The notes under the pieces are model-generated. The model worked only from the letters and a program-made list of their open reading frames with translations, ran no database searches and had not been told where the DNA came from. A DNA stretch of 37,157 nucleotides. Origin: a virus. This document shows, one piece after another, positions 30,706 through 37,157 of this stretch. The stretch's first letter is position 1, and each line of letters opens with the position of its first letter. The position numbers and the translations under genes were made by a program. Location: IMG/VR virus record IMGVR_UViG_3300021519_000024, positions 1 to 37,157 of that record; one strand, written 5' to 3'.

Positions 30706-32655
30706 TCATATTACACACGATTCCCCATCGCAAAACATATCTGCCATCTCATGAGTTTCCTTTTTCTTCCAATTTATCTTCTTGAGACTCTTAACATAAG
30801 AATCATATTCTGCCTCACTAATTTCTTGGTAAGGAGCCTGTTCATATCCATGGTCCTGCAACGGCAAGAATGATATAGATTTTAGTCTGCTCTCGTAGAG
30901 AGACAGTGCATGAGAGATGTCTCCAGCTTCTTCTGGTTTAAAGGTTATTGTTGCGGAAACTGCATTGTCCGACCAGTACCTATTCATTTGAGCCGCATTC
31001 TCTAGCTGCTCCCACATCGAGACCTCTGCCTTAGATCTATCGTAATACTCCTCCTTGATCGGAAAGTAAACAACTAGGGTGTTTGGTCCATACTTATCTT
31101 TTTCGATTCTATAATTTGCTTTTCTCAAGGATTCCACTAGGGGAGAATTTTCCTGAAAGCGGATCGTTCTATAGTAGAACTCTGAATGTGGATAGTGAAT
31201 ACCCGGAGTGACCCCAGGTAGCAAAGAAACTGTTCCAGAAGGCTTGACCGTTGTCTTTTTTATTGATCTTGGCACACAAAGCCAATCTGAATATATAGTA
31301 TCCAGGTCGTTGATATATGAGTACCCCTCGTCGCACCATCTCATATGTTCCCTCACTCCTATCTTCTGAAAGTTCTGAACGATTCCAGACTGGCTTGTTC
31401 CGATCCTTCGATTTCTCATCATTACGGCGTTCGAACGCTCATTATGAGTTGGAATTAGAGTTACGGTCTTGGCATATAAATATGAGAACTTTAGAGTTTT
31501 CTTATAGTCTTCAAGAGAGTCATGGCGAGATGGAAATGTCTCAACTAGGCAGCAGAGTTCTCTGTCTTCCAAAGTCTGCTCAGCACAAGGATTTACTCCC
31601 ATAACTCTATAATCCTTGCGCCCATTGTCTCCCATTCTTCCATAGTTCCTACAATTCTCCAACCACACGTATCCAGGTTCTCCATTCTTTGCTGTCATCT
31701 CAGCAACGACGGAATAGTCTTCACCAACTTCACAAGATACGCTGTTATTAGAACACCATCTGTGACTAAATAACTCATCCTGATGGATTTCAGGATTTTT
31801 TAGATTAAGGAATTCTGTATCTTGGGGAGATCCAAGAGATAGTTCTGCGGTTCTTCTGACGTTCCCAGATACCACACATTTACCTATAACATTCATCAGA
31901 TCTACAATTGCTGTGGACGTTATCTTTTCTCCGATTAGGGGAGAGAGAATCTTGTCGATATCATCAATCAGATTCATGATAGGTTCTGATCCCTCGGCAA
32001 CACCACCGAACGTCTTGATAGGTGCTCCCTTCGGTCTAATGAGCGAGTAGTCTACAGTGGAAGGTCTCGCTGAAACTCCTACGTAAGAGTTTAAAACTCT
32101 TGACGTTAGATCAACCCAACCCTCCCGAGAATCCTCGACAACATAGTCTTCAGGATGTACCCTGGGCTGTTTTATTGTCACATGTCCTGCTCCAAGGACG
32201 TCGAATCCGACGCCGACGCCGAGCATAGACATGTCCATAAGAAATGTAAAAGGCGCTGAGAAATCTGTAGAAAGATCTTTTGTGCTACACATCGCGCAGT
32301 TCATTAGCGCAGCTGCTCCGATCTTATCAATAATCGGAGTTCCCATAGCCCAAAGGCCCCTGCCTGGGGGAAGAAATTTCATGTCCCACATTCTCTGATA
32401 CATCTCTTGAGCAGATTTCTGGGATTTGGAATTTGACCATGGAAGTCCAAATGATTTACAATGGCCTTTTTGAATGGAGTAAACTCCTTCGACTACCCGT
32501 CTAAGGGTTTCCCAAAATTCTTCAGTTAGACCATTCTCTTTAATTCTAGAATACGTTCTTTTGTAGGTGACGTAACCTATAGGTCCCCAGTCCGGCTGTT
32601 TATCTATGAACTGATCTATGAAACTTTCGTTCAACTTAAATTCGAGTCCGCTCAA
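30706..32655 (-). CDS. adenosylcobalamin-dependent (class II) ribonucleotide reductase
   Basis: The 649-residue monomeric reductase resembles Lactobacillus RTPR. The active-site loop NPCAEQTLE lies near 356, with a partner Cys in ELCCLVETF near 368 and Cys in MNCAMC near 118. KPSGTVSLLPGVTPGIHYP forms the phosphate and finger-loop region. The C-terminal redox pair is CDGESC at 642-647. It reduces ribonucleoside triphosphates with a B12 radical and thioredoxin-type electrons. The start is TTG at 32655 after AGAGGGAAT. Two tandem promoters lie upstream, so expression is separate from 30662. Confidence 0.92.
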   Translation of the reverse strand: MSGLEFKLNESFIDQFIDKQPDWGPIGYVTYKRTYSRIKENGLTEEFWETLRRVVEGVYSIQKGHCKSFGLPWSNSKSQKSAQEMYQRMWDMKFLPPGRGLWAMGTPIIDKIGAAALMNCAMCSTKDLSTDFSAPFTFLMDMSMLGVGVGFDVLGAGHVTIKQPRVHPEDYVVEDSREGWVDLTSRVLNSYVGVSARPSTVDYSLIRPKGAPIKTFGGVAEGSEPIMNLIDDIDKILSPLIGEKITSTAIVDLMNVIGKCVVSGNVRRTAELSLGSPQDTEFLNLKNPEIHQDELFSHRWCSNNSVSCEVGEDYSVVAEMTAKNGEPGYVWLENCRNYGRMGDNGRKDYRVMGVNPCAEQTLEDRELCCLVETFPSRHDSLEDYKKTLKFSYLYAKTVTLIPTHNERSNAVMMRNRRIGTSQSGIVQNFQKIGVREHMRWCDEGYSYINDLDTIYSDWLCVPRSIKKTTVKPSGTVSLLPGVTPGIHYPHSEFYYRTIRFQENSPLVESLRKANYRIEKDKYGPNTLVVYFPIKEEYYDRSKAEVSMWEQLENAAQMNRYWSDNAVSATITFKPEEAGDISHALSLYESRLKSISFLPLQDHGYEQAPYQEISEAEYDSYVKSLKKINWKKKETHEMADMFCDGESCVI

Positions 32656-32722
32656 ATTCCCTCTTTTCCAAATAGTTATAATCTATATAATATATATAGA
32701 GATATTTAGTTAATTTTTATTA

Positions 32723-32751
32723 AAAGTATCTTTAGAAGTACTAAAAGTCAA
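32723..32751 (-). promoter_or_regulatory. second promoter of the reductase gene
   Basis: TTGACT (32746-32751), 17 bp and TACTTT (32723-32728) give a ~60-nt AT-rich leader. Confidence 0.5.
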
Positions 32752-32762
32752 AGTCTAAAGAG

Positions 32763-32791
32763 ATTGTAGCAATGAGTTGAGGATCTGTCAA
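32763..32791 (-). promoter_or_regulatory. main promoter of the reductase gene
   Basis: TTGACA (32786-32791), 17 bp and TACAAT (32763-32768) lie 5 nt past the end of the upstream gene, with a ~100-nt AT-rich leader to the TTG start. No B12-box or long cobalamin aptamer is visible in it. Confidence 0.75.
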
Positions 32792-32795
32792 ATCT

Positions 32796-33107
32796 TTAAC
32801 CGATTCTGTCTTTTTGCCATAACATACCAGATAGCAGAGATCTCATGATATAGGAATATATTAGATCTGGAGGAAGACCTCTGTACCTATTGGTAATGGC
32901 TATCATTTCATTAGATCTTCTTGATACAAACTCAAGAGCATCCTTAAGCTCGCCCTCGCCTAAATATAATTCCTCCGGCCAAACTATTTTACTTAGCTCA
33001 CCTGGAGAGATAGAGTCTAAAGGATGTGAGTTACGAAACTCTTCTAGTTGTTGTAGGTAGGAGTCCCAAATGTCATTTGCCGGAGTCCATTCATTATCGT
33101 CAATCAT
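32796..33107 (-). CDS. hypothetical helical acidic protein
   Basis: The 103-residue protein begins MIDDNEWTPANDIWDSYLQQ and contains LKDALEFVSRRSNEMIAITN and PPDLIYSYIMRSLL, so it is mostly helical. There is no SD; TATAAT ends 7 nt before the ATG, which fits leaderless translation. No family is recognised. It is the first minus-strand gene after the divergent gap with the holin. Confidence 0.6.
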   Translation of the reverse strand: MIDDNEWTPANDIWDSYLQQLEEFRNSHPLDSISPGELSKIVWPEELYLGEGELKDALEFVSRRSNEMIAITNRYRGLPPDLIYSYIMRSLLSGMLWQKDRIG

Positions 33108-33114
33108 GCTATCT

Positions 33115-33150
33115 ATTATACACTAGACAAGGATGATTCTACGGTATAAC
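33115..33150. promoter_or_regulatory. divergent promoter region
   Basis: Minus strand: TATAAT (33115-33120) lies 7 nt before the ATG at 33107, with no good -35. Plus strand: TATAAC (33145-33150) has TAGACA 15 bp upstream (33124-33129), a weak match, for the holin gene. The two overlap in 36 bp. Confidence 0.4.
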
Positions 33151-33187
33151 ATATAGACACTAGTAAAAATAAAATGGAGGTGTTTAC

Positions 33188-33388
33188 ATGAGAAGAAGTT
33201 GGTTGTTAGATGCAATAGAGAGAGTTCTTTGGACTGGTCTCCAGTCTGGGGCTGCTGTAATAATAGCTACAAATAGTTTCAATCTGCTCACCCTTAAGGC
33301 TGCGGCTATCGCGGCTGGACTTGCTATAGTTAAGTCCGTTGGGGCGAAGACGATAGGTAATCCAAACGACGCCTCAACTCTCCCCTGA
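33188..33388 (+). CDS. r1t-type holin
   Basis: The 66-residue protein has a short N-terminal helix (LDAIERVLWTGLQSG), a first transmembrane segment of about 20 residues, a polar turn, a second one (LLTLKAAAIAAGLAIVKSV) and a C-terminus NPNDASTLP. This matches the phage r1t holin family, including its GxPxxAS-x-P end. Holins make pores that start lysis. GGAGGTG is the SD. A strong terminator follows the gene, so it is a separate unit. No endolysin is in the window. Confidence 0.8.
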   Translation: MRRSWLLDAIERVLWTGLQSGAAVIIATNSFNLLTLKAAAIAAGLAIVKSVGAKTIGNPNDASTLP

Positions 33389-33410
33389 TCGGGCGGGATA
33401 TTCGTTTGAA

Positions 33411-33438
33411 AAAGGGGGCTTCGGCCCCCTTTGTGTTT
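33411..33438 (+). terminator. strong intrinsic terminator
   Basis: AAAGGGGGC, TTCG and GCCCCCTTT form a 9-bp perfect stem with a UUCG tetraloop, followed by GTGTTT. It closes the holin unit. Confidence 0.88.
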
Positions 33439-33451
33439 AACGAGTTTAACT

Positions 33452-33480
33452 TTAACACTTTCTTAACATTTGGTTATATT
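33452..33480 (+). promoter_or_regulatory. sigma70-type promoter for the AAA+/VWA genes
   Basis: TTAACA (33452-33457), 17 bp and TATATT (33475-33480) give a leader of about 45 nt carrying GAAGGGAAAT. TTAACA occurs a second time at 33463-33468. Confidence 0.55.
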
Positions 33481-33532
33481 GAGGGTGCTATGATTATCTC
33501 ATCAATTTAAACAAACAAACGTGAAGGGAAAT

Positions 33533-34651
33533 ATGATAACTAATAAAACAGCCAGTAGTCTTATTCCTATGGCAGACTCGTACCTAGAGAATAATATGAA
33601 TCTTCTCTTGATAGGTCTCCATGGAACAGGTAAAACACAATCAATTCTCGATCTTGCTGAGAGACATGGCATCAAGATCAAGTATTACTCTTGTGCAACT
33701 CTTGATCCATATACGGATCTTGTTGGTGTTCCGGTTCCCAAGATCGATGAGAATGGTCGAGAAGTTCTTAAGATGATCAGACCTAGGGAGGTTGATGAAG
33801 CTGAACTCATCTTTTTTGATGAGTTCAATCGAGCAGACTCAAAGACAACAAACGCTGTGTTTGAGATAATCCAGTTTGGATCCATCAATGGAGAGAAGCT
33901 GCCAAATCTTAGATGCTGCTGGGCAGCTATTAATCCGCCGGACAAGTCTTATGATGTTGAGGAACTTGACCCTGCTCTAATGGACAGATTCGATGCCTTC
34001 ATCGAAATTAAGCCGAAGCCGTCGATCAATTACATGGTCGAGAGAGGAATTTCTAAGTCCGTTGCGGTTGCTCTAAAGACTTGGTGGGATTCGCACAACC
34101 GAGTTAAAAGAGACTTCGCTGATTACATTTCGCCTAGAAGACTAGAGAAGATCGGTCTAGTTTATGAAAAGATGGGGAATATTAAGGCTGTTCAAAATGC
34201 TTTGCCTCCGGGCGGTAATTTTGATACCAAGAAGTTGATTAACCTTCTTGAGATTGCAACAGGGAAAAGGATTGGTGAAATCGAGACAAACAACATCGGA
34301 GGAATGCCTTCTTCAAAATTCAAGTACGCAGTTGGGTCCTTGTATAAAGACAAGGGTGCTGTCATTAAGCATCTCAAGGAGAATCCTCTCGAACTAGAAA
34401 CCCACAAGGCGGTTGTGGACGCGCTGAGGACATCTAACGTTTCTCATGAAACAATAATCAAATCCTTCTCAGATATGCTAGAGTCTGTTACTCCGAGTAT
34501 TCTAGAGGGTTATATCGCTGGACTGTCTCCAGCAAAACGAAGCCAGGTGAGATCTGCTTTCCAGGCAGCAAAATCTCAGAATAAGAACTTTAGCTCTCCT
34601 AATCTTGCTAAGATTCTTTCCAAGGGAGCCAGAAGCGGAGATTGGACATAA
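33533..34651 (+). CDS. MoxR-type AAA+ ATPase
   Basis: The 372-residue protein has Walker A GLHGTGKT at 28-35 and Walker B LIFFDEFNRA at 92-101. Sensor 1 lies in AAINPPD and the Arg finger in DPALMDRFD near 152. A C-terminal helical extension of about 180 residues follows. MoxR ATPases act as chaperones with VWA partners, or as the small motor of metal chelatases (CobS, BchI). ATG at 33533 (SD AAGGGAAAT) is chosen over GTG at 33521. It lies 3 nt before the VWA gene. Confidence 0.85.
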   Translation: MITNKTASSLIPMADSYLENNMNLLLIGLHGTGKTQSILDLAERHGIKIKYYSCATLDPYTDLVGVPVPKIDENGREVLKMIRPREVDEAELIFFDEFNRADSKTTNAVFEIIQFGSINGEKLPNLRCCWAAINPPDKSYDVEELDPALMDRFDAFIEIKPKPSINYMVERGISKSVAVALKTWWDSHNRVKRDFADYISPRRLEKIGLVYEKMGNIKAVQNALPPGGNFDTKKLINLLEIATGKRIGEIETNNIGGMPSSKFKYAVGSLYKDKGAVIKHLKENPLELETHKAVVDALRTSNVSHETIIKSFSDMLESVTPSILEGYIAGLSPAKRSQVRSAFQAAKSQNKNFSSPNLAKILSKGARSGDWT

Positions 34652-34654
34652 AAT

Positions 34655-35923
34655 ATGGAGCATGAAGCCAAATATTCTGAAGCAATTCGTCTACTTGATA
34701 GTCAGTACGCATACTTTGTGACTCACGTACTTAATATCGGAAGACCCACTCACACAAATGCTATTCCAACAGCTTGTGTGAGTGTAAGTAAAGATAACCG
34801 AGGAGCAATTGGAAATAATTTCAGCTTCGCTTTTAATCCTCAGTTCGAAATTAGTCTTAGTGTTGAAGATTATGCGTTCGTTATGTCACATGAAACCATG
34901 CACATCCTTCTTGACCATTTGGCTCTTGTTTCTAGATTTCAAGATAAAGTCAGGTTCAACATCGCAGCAGATTGTGTTATCAATGACTATCTTGTCGAAT
35001 CGGGATTGGCTCCTAGTGCAAAACTTTATGAGAATCTAATGTCCGGAGAAAAAAATGTTGGGTATAACTGCGCTCACGCTACTGTGAGTCAAGTCTACGA
35101 TGATATTCCACAGAGCGTTGTTGATCAGATGGGCAAGGGGATGCAGATTGATTCTCATGACTGGATCCACGATCCAGACGGACTGATGAAGAAAATTCTT
35201 GACGAAATTGCGAAAACGGCACCTATTCCGGGTGATTTGAAAGATATCAAGGACGATATTGATCAGCAGAGTGATATAACTAGTATGAAAAAGGCTGGGG
35301 ATGGGTCAACAGATCTTCAGACTTTCATCGATACACATGGAGTATCGATGAACTGGGTAAATCTTCTGAAAGAGATCAATCCGGACATCTTCAAGATGAA
35401 GGGGGGAAAACTTCCGAGGCCCATGTATCACAAGAGACCTAGAAAGCTAGGGTCATTTCCCGAAACGATTCTTCCGATTAAAGAAACTGGTAGACAGAAG
35501 AAGCACGGAGATAAACCTGTGATTTTTATGGCACTGGATACATCAGGTTCAATCGGAAATAATACTGCCAGAAAGTTCATAACTCTAGCTAGATCAATTC
35601 CTAGATCAGAAATTCATCTTGAAGTTGTCACCTTTACTGCATCAGTCAGACCTCTCGATCTCGATAATCCGAATTTTATGAGTGGAGGAACTGCGTTTAG
35701 TCCAATTGAAAAATATATTAGAGATATCGTTATGCCAAAGTATAAGAATAAGTATCCAAGTTCAGTCGTCGTCATCACGGATGGAGAGGCTTCCTTTGAC
35801 TCACTTCGCCCCCTTAAGGAGAATCAAGATAATTGGACCTGGCTCCTCGAAGGATATGGAAGTAGTTATTATCTAAAGAGTCTGTTTGGTAAGAAGAAGA
35901 AATTGTCGGAATTTATCAAATAG
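34655..35923 (+). CDS. HExxH metallopeptidase-like / VWA protein (DUF2201 type)
   Basis: In this 422-residue protein the N-terminal part has SHETMHILLDH with the HExxH zinc motif at 79-83 and AADCVINDYL downstream. A linker with FIDTHGVSMNWVNLLKEINP follows. The C-terminal VWA domain keeps the MIDAS residues: ALDTSGSIG near 297, SGGTAF near 343 and VVITDGEA near 375. This pairing with a MoxR ATPase is a recurrent two-gene unit in bacteria and phages. The substrate is unknown: a protein remodelled by the ATPase, or a metal-insertion target. Confidence 0.82.
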   Translation: MEHEAKYSEAIRLLDSQYAYFVTHVLNIGRPTHTNAIPTACVSVSKDNRGAIGNNFSFAFNPQFEISLSVEDYAFVMSHETMHILLDHLALVSRFQDKVRFNIAADCVINDYLVESGLAPSAKLYENLMSGEKNVGYNCAHATVSQVYDDIPQSVVDQMGKGMQIDSHDWIHDPDGLMKKILDEIAKTAPIPGDLKDIKDDIDQQSDITSMKKAGDGSTDLQTFIDTHGVSMNWVNLLKEINPDIFKMKGGKLPRPMYHKRPRKLGSFPETILPIKETGRQKKHGDKPVIFMALDTSGSIGNNTARKFITLARSIPRSEIHLEVVTFTASVRPLDLDNPNFMSGGTAFSPIEKYIRDIVMPKYKNKYPSSVVVITDGEASFDSLRPLKENQDNWTWLLEGYGSSYYLKSLFGKKKKLSEFIK

Positions 35924-35954
35924 TTTATTCTAGAGGGCTTCTTTATGTTAATAT

Positions 35955-36055
35955 GTGAGTAAGTGGTAGGTATAGTCCGAAGTGCTCCATGTAGCAGAGA
36001 ACTGGGCAGTTGCCCCTTAGGAACGGTTATAGTTAACAACCTACCGCTTACTTAC
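35955..36055 (+). ncRNA. putative structured RNA element closed by a 17-bp stem
   Basis: Arms 35955-35971 (GTGAGTAAGTGGTAGGT) and 36039-36055 (ACCTACCGCTTACTTAC) pair over 17 positions, 15 Watson-Crick and 2 G-T, closing a 67-nt interior. Inside, TGCT/AGCA, AACT/AGTT and GGGC/GCCC can form competing small hairpins. TAATAT ends just before the 5' arm and could be its -10 box. The region has no credible ORF. It may be a noncoding RNA or a leader element of the next gene. Canonical tRNA features are absent. Strand is inferred from the flanking genes. Confidence 0.55.
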
Positions 36056-36065
36056 CAACACCTTC

Positions 36066-36084
36066 TCACTATAAAATAGTGGAG
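36066..36084 (+). promoter_or_regulatory. hairpin next to the ribosome binding site
   Basis: CACTAT, AAA and ATAGTG (36067-36081) form a 6-bp perfect dyad directly before GAGGAACT and the ATG at 36090. It could partly hide the SD or act as an operator; the TATAAA inside it might also be a -10 box. Confidence 0.4.
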
Positions 36085-36089
36085 GAACT

Positions 36090-36362
36090 ATGTCTACATC
36101 ATCAACATCATTTCAACTGAACTTACCTGCTGATTATCCTTATAATCAGGATTTCTCGGCTCAACTGGCAAACATCTCTACAGATACAGAAACCCAACCT
36201 ACTGTTTCGACCTATGATAGATCAAGACAAGTAGCGCGAGCAGAATATTCAGCAGAAAATAGAAATATACAGGTTCAAACAAAAGTGTTTAGAACGGATC
36301 AGGATAATGGATCTGTTGATTTCCAATCATGTTACACAACGGTTAATAAGTCTAAGATATAA
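36090..36362 (+). CDS. hypothetical protein (90 aa)
   Basis: The Ser, Thr, Gln and Asn-rich sequence begins MSTSSTSFQLNLPADYPYNQ and ends CYTTVNKSKI. The middle has a repeated RSRQVARAEYSAENRNIQVQ pattern. The composition suggests a partly disordered or virion-associated protein. SD GGAGGAACT. No family is recognised. It forms a pair with the next gene, 12 nt downstream. Confidence 0.6.
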   Translation: MSTSSTSFQLNLPADYPYNQDFSAQLANISTDTETQPTVSTYDRSRQVARAEYSAENRNIQVQTKVFRTDQDNGSVDFQSCYTTVNKSKI

Positions 36363-36374
36363 AAACGAGGATAT

Positions 36375-36644
36375 ATGAGTTATAATCAGAAAAATTACAG
36401 AAAGACAGCGGCCACTGGTGTTTTCCATACAGATGGAATAGGAGTAAGTCCTAACGATCCATCTCAAGAATACCTAGGCTGGAATAATGATTTGGTAGAT
36501 GAGGGTATCGACTTAACTGCTGGTAAGACTACATTAACACAGTTTAATCAGAATTCACAGTTGAATACCTCGGGGAATCAAGCTCAAGTAGATTCGTTTG
36601 ATGAAGATAGAGCTTATGATCCAGTGCTTAGGCAAAGTTCCTAA
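36375..36644 (+). CDS. hypothetical protein (89 aa)
   Basis: The Asn, Gln, Gly and Asp-rich protein begins MSYNQKNYRKTAATGVFHTD, contains EYLGWNNDLVDEGIDLTAGK and ends PVLRQSS. GAGGATAT is the SD. A strong terminator follows 16 nt after the stop, so 36090-36644 ends a plus-strand unit. The composition resembles its neighbour and suggests a related role. No family is recognised. Confidence 0.6.
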   Translation: MSYNQKNYRKTAATGVFHTDGIGVSPNDPSQEYLGWNNDLVDEGIDLTAGKTTLTQFNQNSQLNTSGNQAQVDSFDEDRAYDPVLRQSS

Positions 36645-36660
36645 GAGAATAAGTGGGTTG

Positions 36661-36686
36661 AGAAAGGAGGGGAAACCCTCCTTTCT
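36661..36686 (+). terminator. intrinsic terminator, possibly bidirectional
   Basis: AGAAAGGAGGG, a GAAA tetraloop and CCCTCCTTTCT form an 11-bp perfect stem whose 3' arm holds a T-run. A promoter -35 starts 1 nt later. Confidence 0.8.
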
Positions 36687-36687
36687 A

Positions 36688-36716
36688 TTGACCGAGGAGA
36701 GCATCTCTGCTACGAT
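36688..36716 (+). promoter_or_regulatory. leaderless sigma70-type promoter
   Basis: TTGACC (36688-36693), 17 bp and TACGAT (36711-36716) are followed by 7 nt and ATG at 36724. The geometry is the same as at 2135-2163 on the other strand, again right beside a terminator. Confidence 0.7.
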
Positions 36717-36723
36717 AGTACTC

Positions 36724-36885
36724 ATGTCAGAAATCCTGAGTTTCGGGAGTTATGAGCGGCTAAATAAGAAAGGCCAGCGTCACCGCACTGACGGCCCTGC
36801 GGTTGAGTACGCCAATGGTGGGCTAGAGTGGTGGGAGAAGGGCAAATGCTTCTACTACTATAATCCTCTTGCGAATAATGACTAA
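36724..36885 (+). CDS. small RHRTDGPAVEY-motif protein (53 aa)
   Basis: The sequence has GQRHRTDGPAVEYANGGLEW and EKGKCFYYYNPLANND, a paralogue of the 48-aa protein at 4782-4928. The family motif is widespread in phages without known function. The start at 36724 is chosen from the leaderless promoter; earlier in-frame starts run through the terminator. It overlaps the next gene by 8 nt. Confidence 0.65.
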   Translation: MSEILSFGSYERLNKKGQRHRTDGPAVEYANGGLEWWEKGKCFYYYNPLANND

Positions 36886-37063
36886 GGGGCACCTTCACAT
36901 TGACGAAGCTGGAGTAGTTCTTCGTTGCTATCATTCTTGTAAGAACCTTTTAATCACCTGGCAGTTTTGGATAGGGACTACTTTGGGGTATCCAATGGAA
37001 CACTTGCTTTGGGAAAAAACTCCAGGATTCACATGGCTAGCTCAGATTTTAGGGTTGAAATAA
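36878..37063 (+). CDS. small aromatic-rich hypothetical protein (61 aa)
   Basis: The protein starts MTKGHLHIDEAGVVLRCYHS and contains CKNLLITWQFWIGTTLGYPM and EHLLWEKTPGF, ending LAQILGLK. Cys/His near residues 17-22 could bind metal, and the hydrophobic Trp-rich middle might be membrane-associated. The ATG overlaps the preceding gene by 8 nt, giving coupling; the SD is weak. No family is recognised. Confidence 0.55.
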   Translation: MTKGHLHIDEAGVVLRCYHSCKNLLITWQFWIGTTLGYPMEHLLWEKTPGFTWLAQILGLK

Positions 37064-37121
37064 TCAATCCTTCTAAGCGGGACTTATTGTGTTTTAAATT
37101 GTTAATTAATCGACACTCTCC

Positions 37122-37150
37122 TTGCAGAGTCTCTGTATATATGATATAAT
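37122..37150 (+). promoter_or_regulatory. sigma70-type promoter at the window end
   Basis: TTGCAG (37122-37127), 17 bp and TATAAT (37145-37150) point out of the window. ATG at 37154-37156 is 3 nt after the -10, too close to be the start, so the driven gene lies beyond the edge. Confidence 0.65.
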
Positions 37151-37157
37151 GTAATGT

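Noticed and set aside
32656-32795. Cobalamin riboswitch before the B12-dependent reductase
   Set aside because: The leader is about 100 nt, AT-rich and lacks a B12-box-like GCCACTG, too small for the aptamer.
35964-36045. tRNA inside the long stem, because GGTAGGT and ACCTACC make a 7-bp acceptor-like pair 81 nt apart
   Set aside because: There is no T-loop TTC, no D-loop GG and no 5-bp anticodon stem on either strand, and the pairing continues 10 bp beyond the acceptor.
1-37157. CRISPR arrays, insertion sequences and attachment sites
   Set aside because: No regularly spaced repeats, transposase, integrase or terminal inverted repeats were seen.

Overview
The window is a fragment of a tailed double-stranded DNA phage genome. 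Its large terminase, portal, candidate small terminase subunit and holin are interleaved with a replication and nucleotide-metabolism set. Base composition is AT-leaning except for the first ~180 bases, which are visibly GC-rich. Genes are tightly packed, with many 4-40 nt overlaps and frequent GTG or TTG starts. The host is unknown. An r1t-type holin, a PolIII-alpha-type polymerase and many leaderless sigma70-type promoters fit a Gram-positive, possibly actinobacterial, host, but this is inference.

Layout. Positions 1-3.2 kb hold virion-associated proteins on both strands, a glycosyltransferase and small genes, with one intrinsic terminator after the plus-strand pair and one bidirectional terminator. 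From about 3.2 to 33.1 kb nearly everything is on the minus strand, so transcription runs right to left. In that direction: a small acidic protein; an adenosylcobalamin-dependent ribonucleotide reductase (30.7-32.7); a SWIM zinc-finger protein, a degenerate P-loop protein, a DnaC-like loader, a DnaB-like helicase, a DnaG-like primase and a single-stranded DNA-binding protein (25.2-30.7); DNA polymerase III alpha, a RecA-like recombinase, two PD-(D/E)XK nuclease candidates, RuvC and a sigma-region-4-like protein (18.6-25.1); small terminase candidate, TerL, three zinc-ribbon proteins, an HNH protein and the portal (9.3-18.2); then a DnaQ-like exonuclease, a DUF5664 dNTP-hydrolase relative, a HAD nucleotidase, an IMPDH/GMP-reductase relative and ThyX (3.9-8.7) among small genes.

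From 33.2 kb the strand flips. A holin gene with its own terminator is followed by a MoxR-type AAA+ ATPase paired with a HExxH/VWA protein. Next come a 166-nt noncoding gap containing a 17-bp long-range stem, and several small genes.

The enzymes form a near-complete replisome (polymerase, proofreading candidate, helicase, loader, primase, SSB, recombinase, resolvase) fed by its own dNTP supply. No lysin, major capsid or tape-measure gene lies inside the window. The most interesting signals are: repeated TTGACA-17-TANNNT promoters placed 6-8 nt before start codons, so mRNAs should be leaderless; the structured element at 35955-36055; a DnaB-family protein whose P-loop and Walker B residues are both replaced; and the MoxR/VWA pair beside a B12-dependent reductase.
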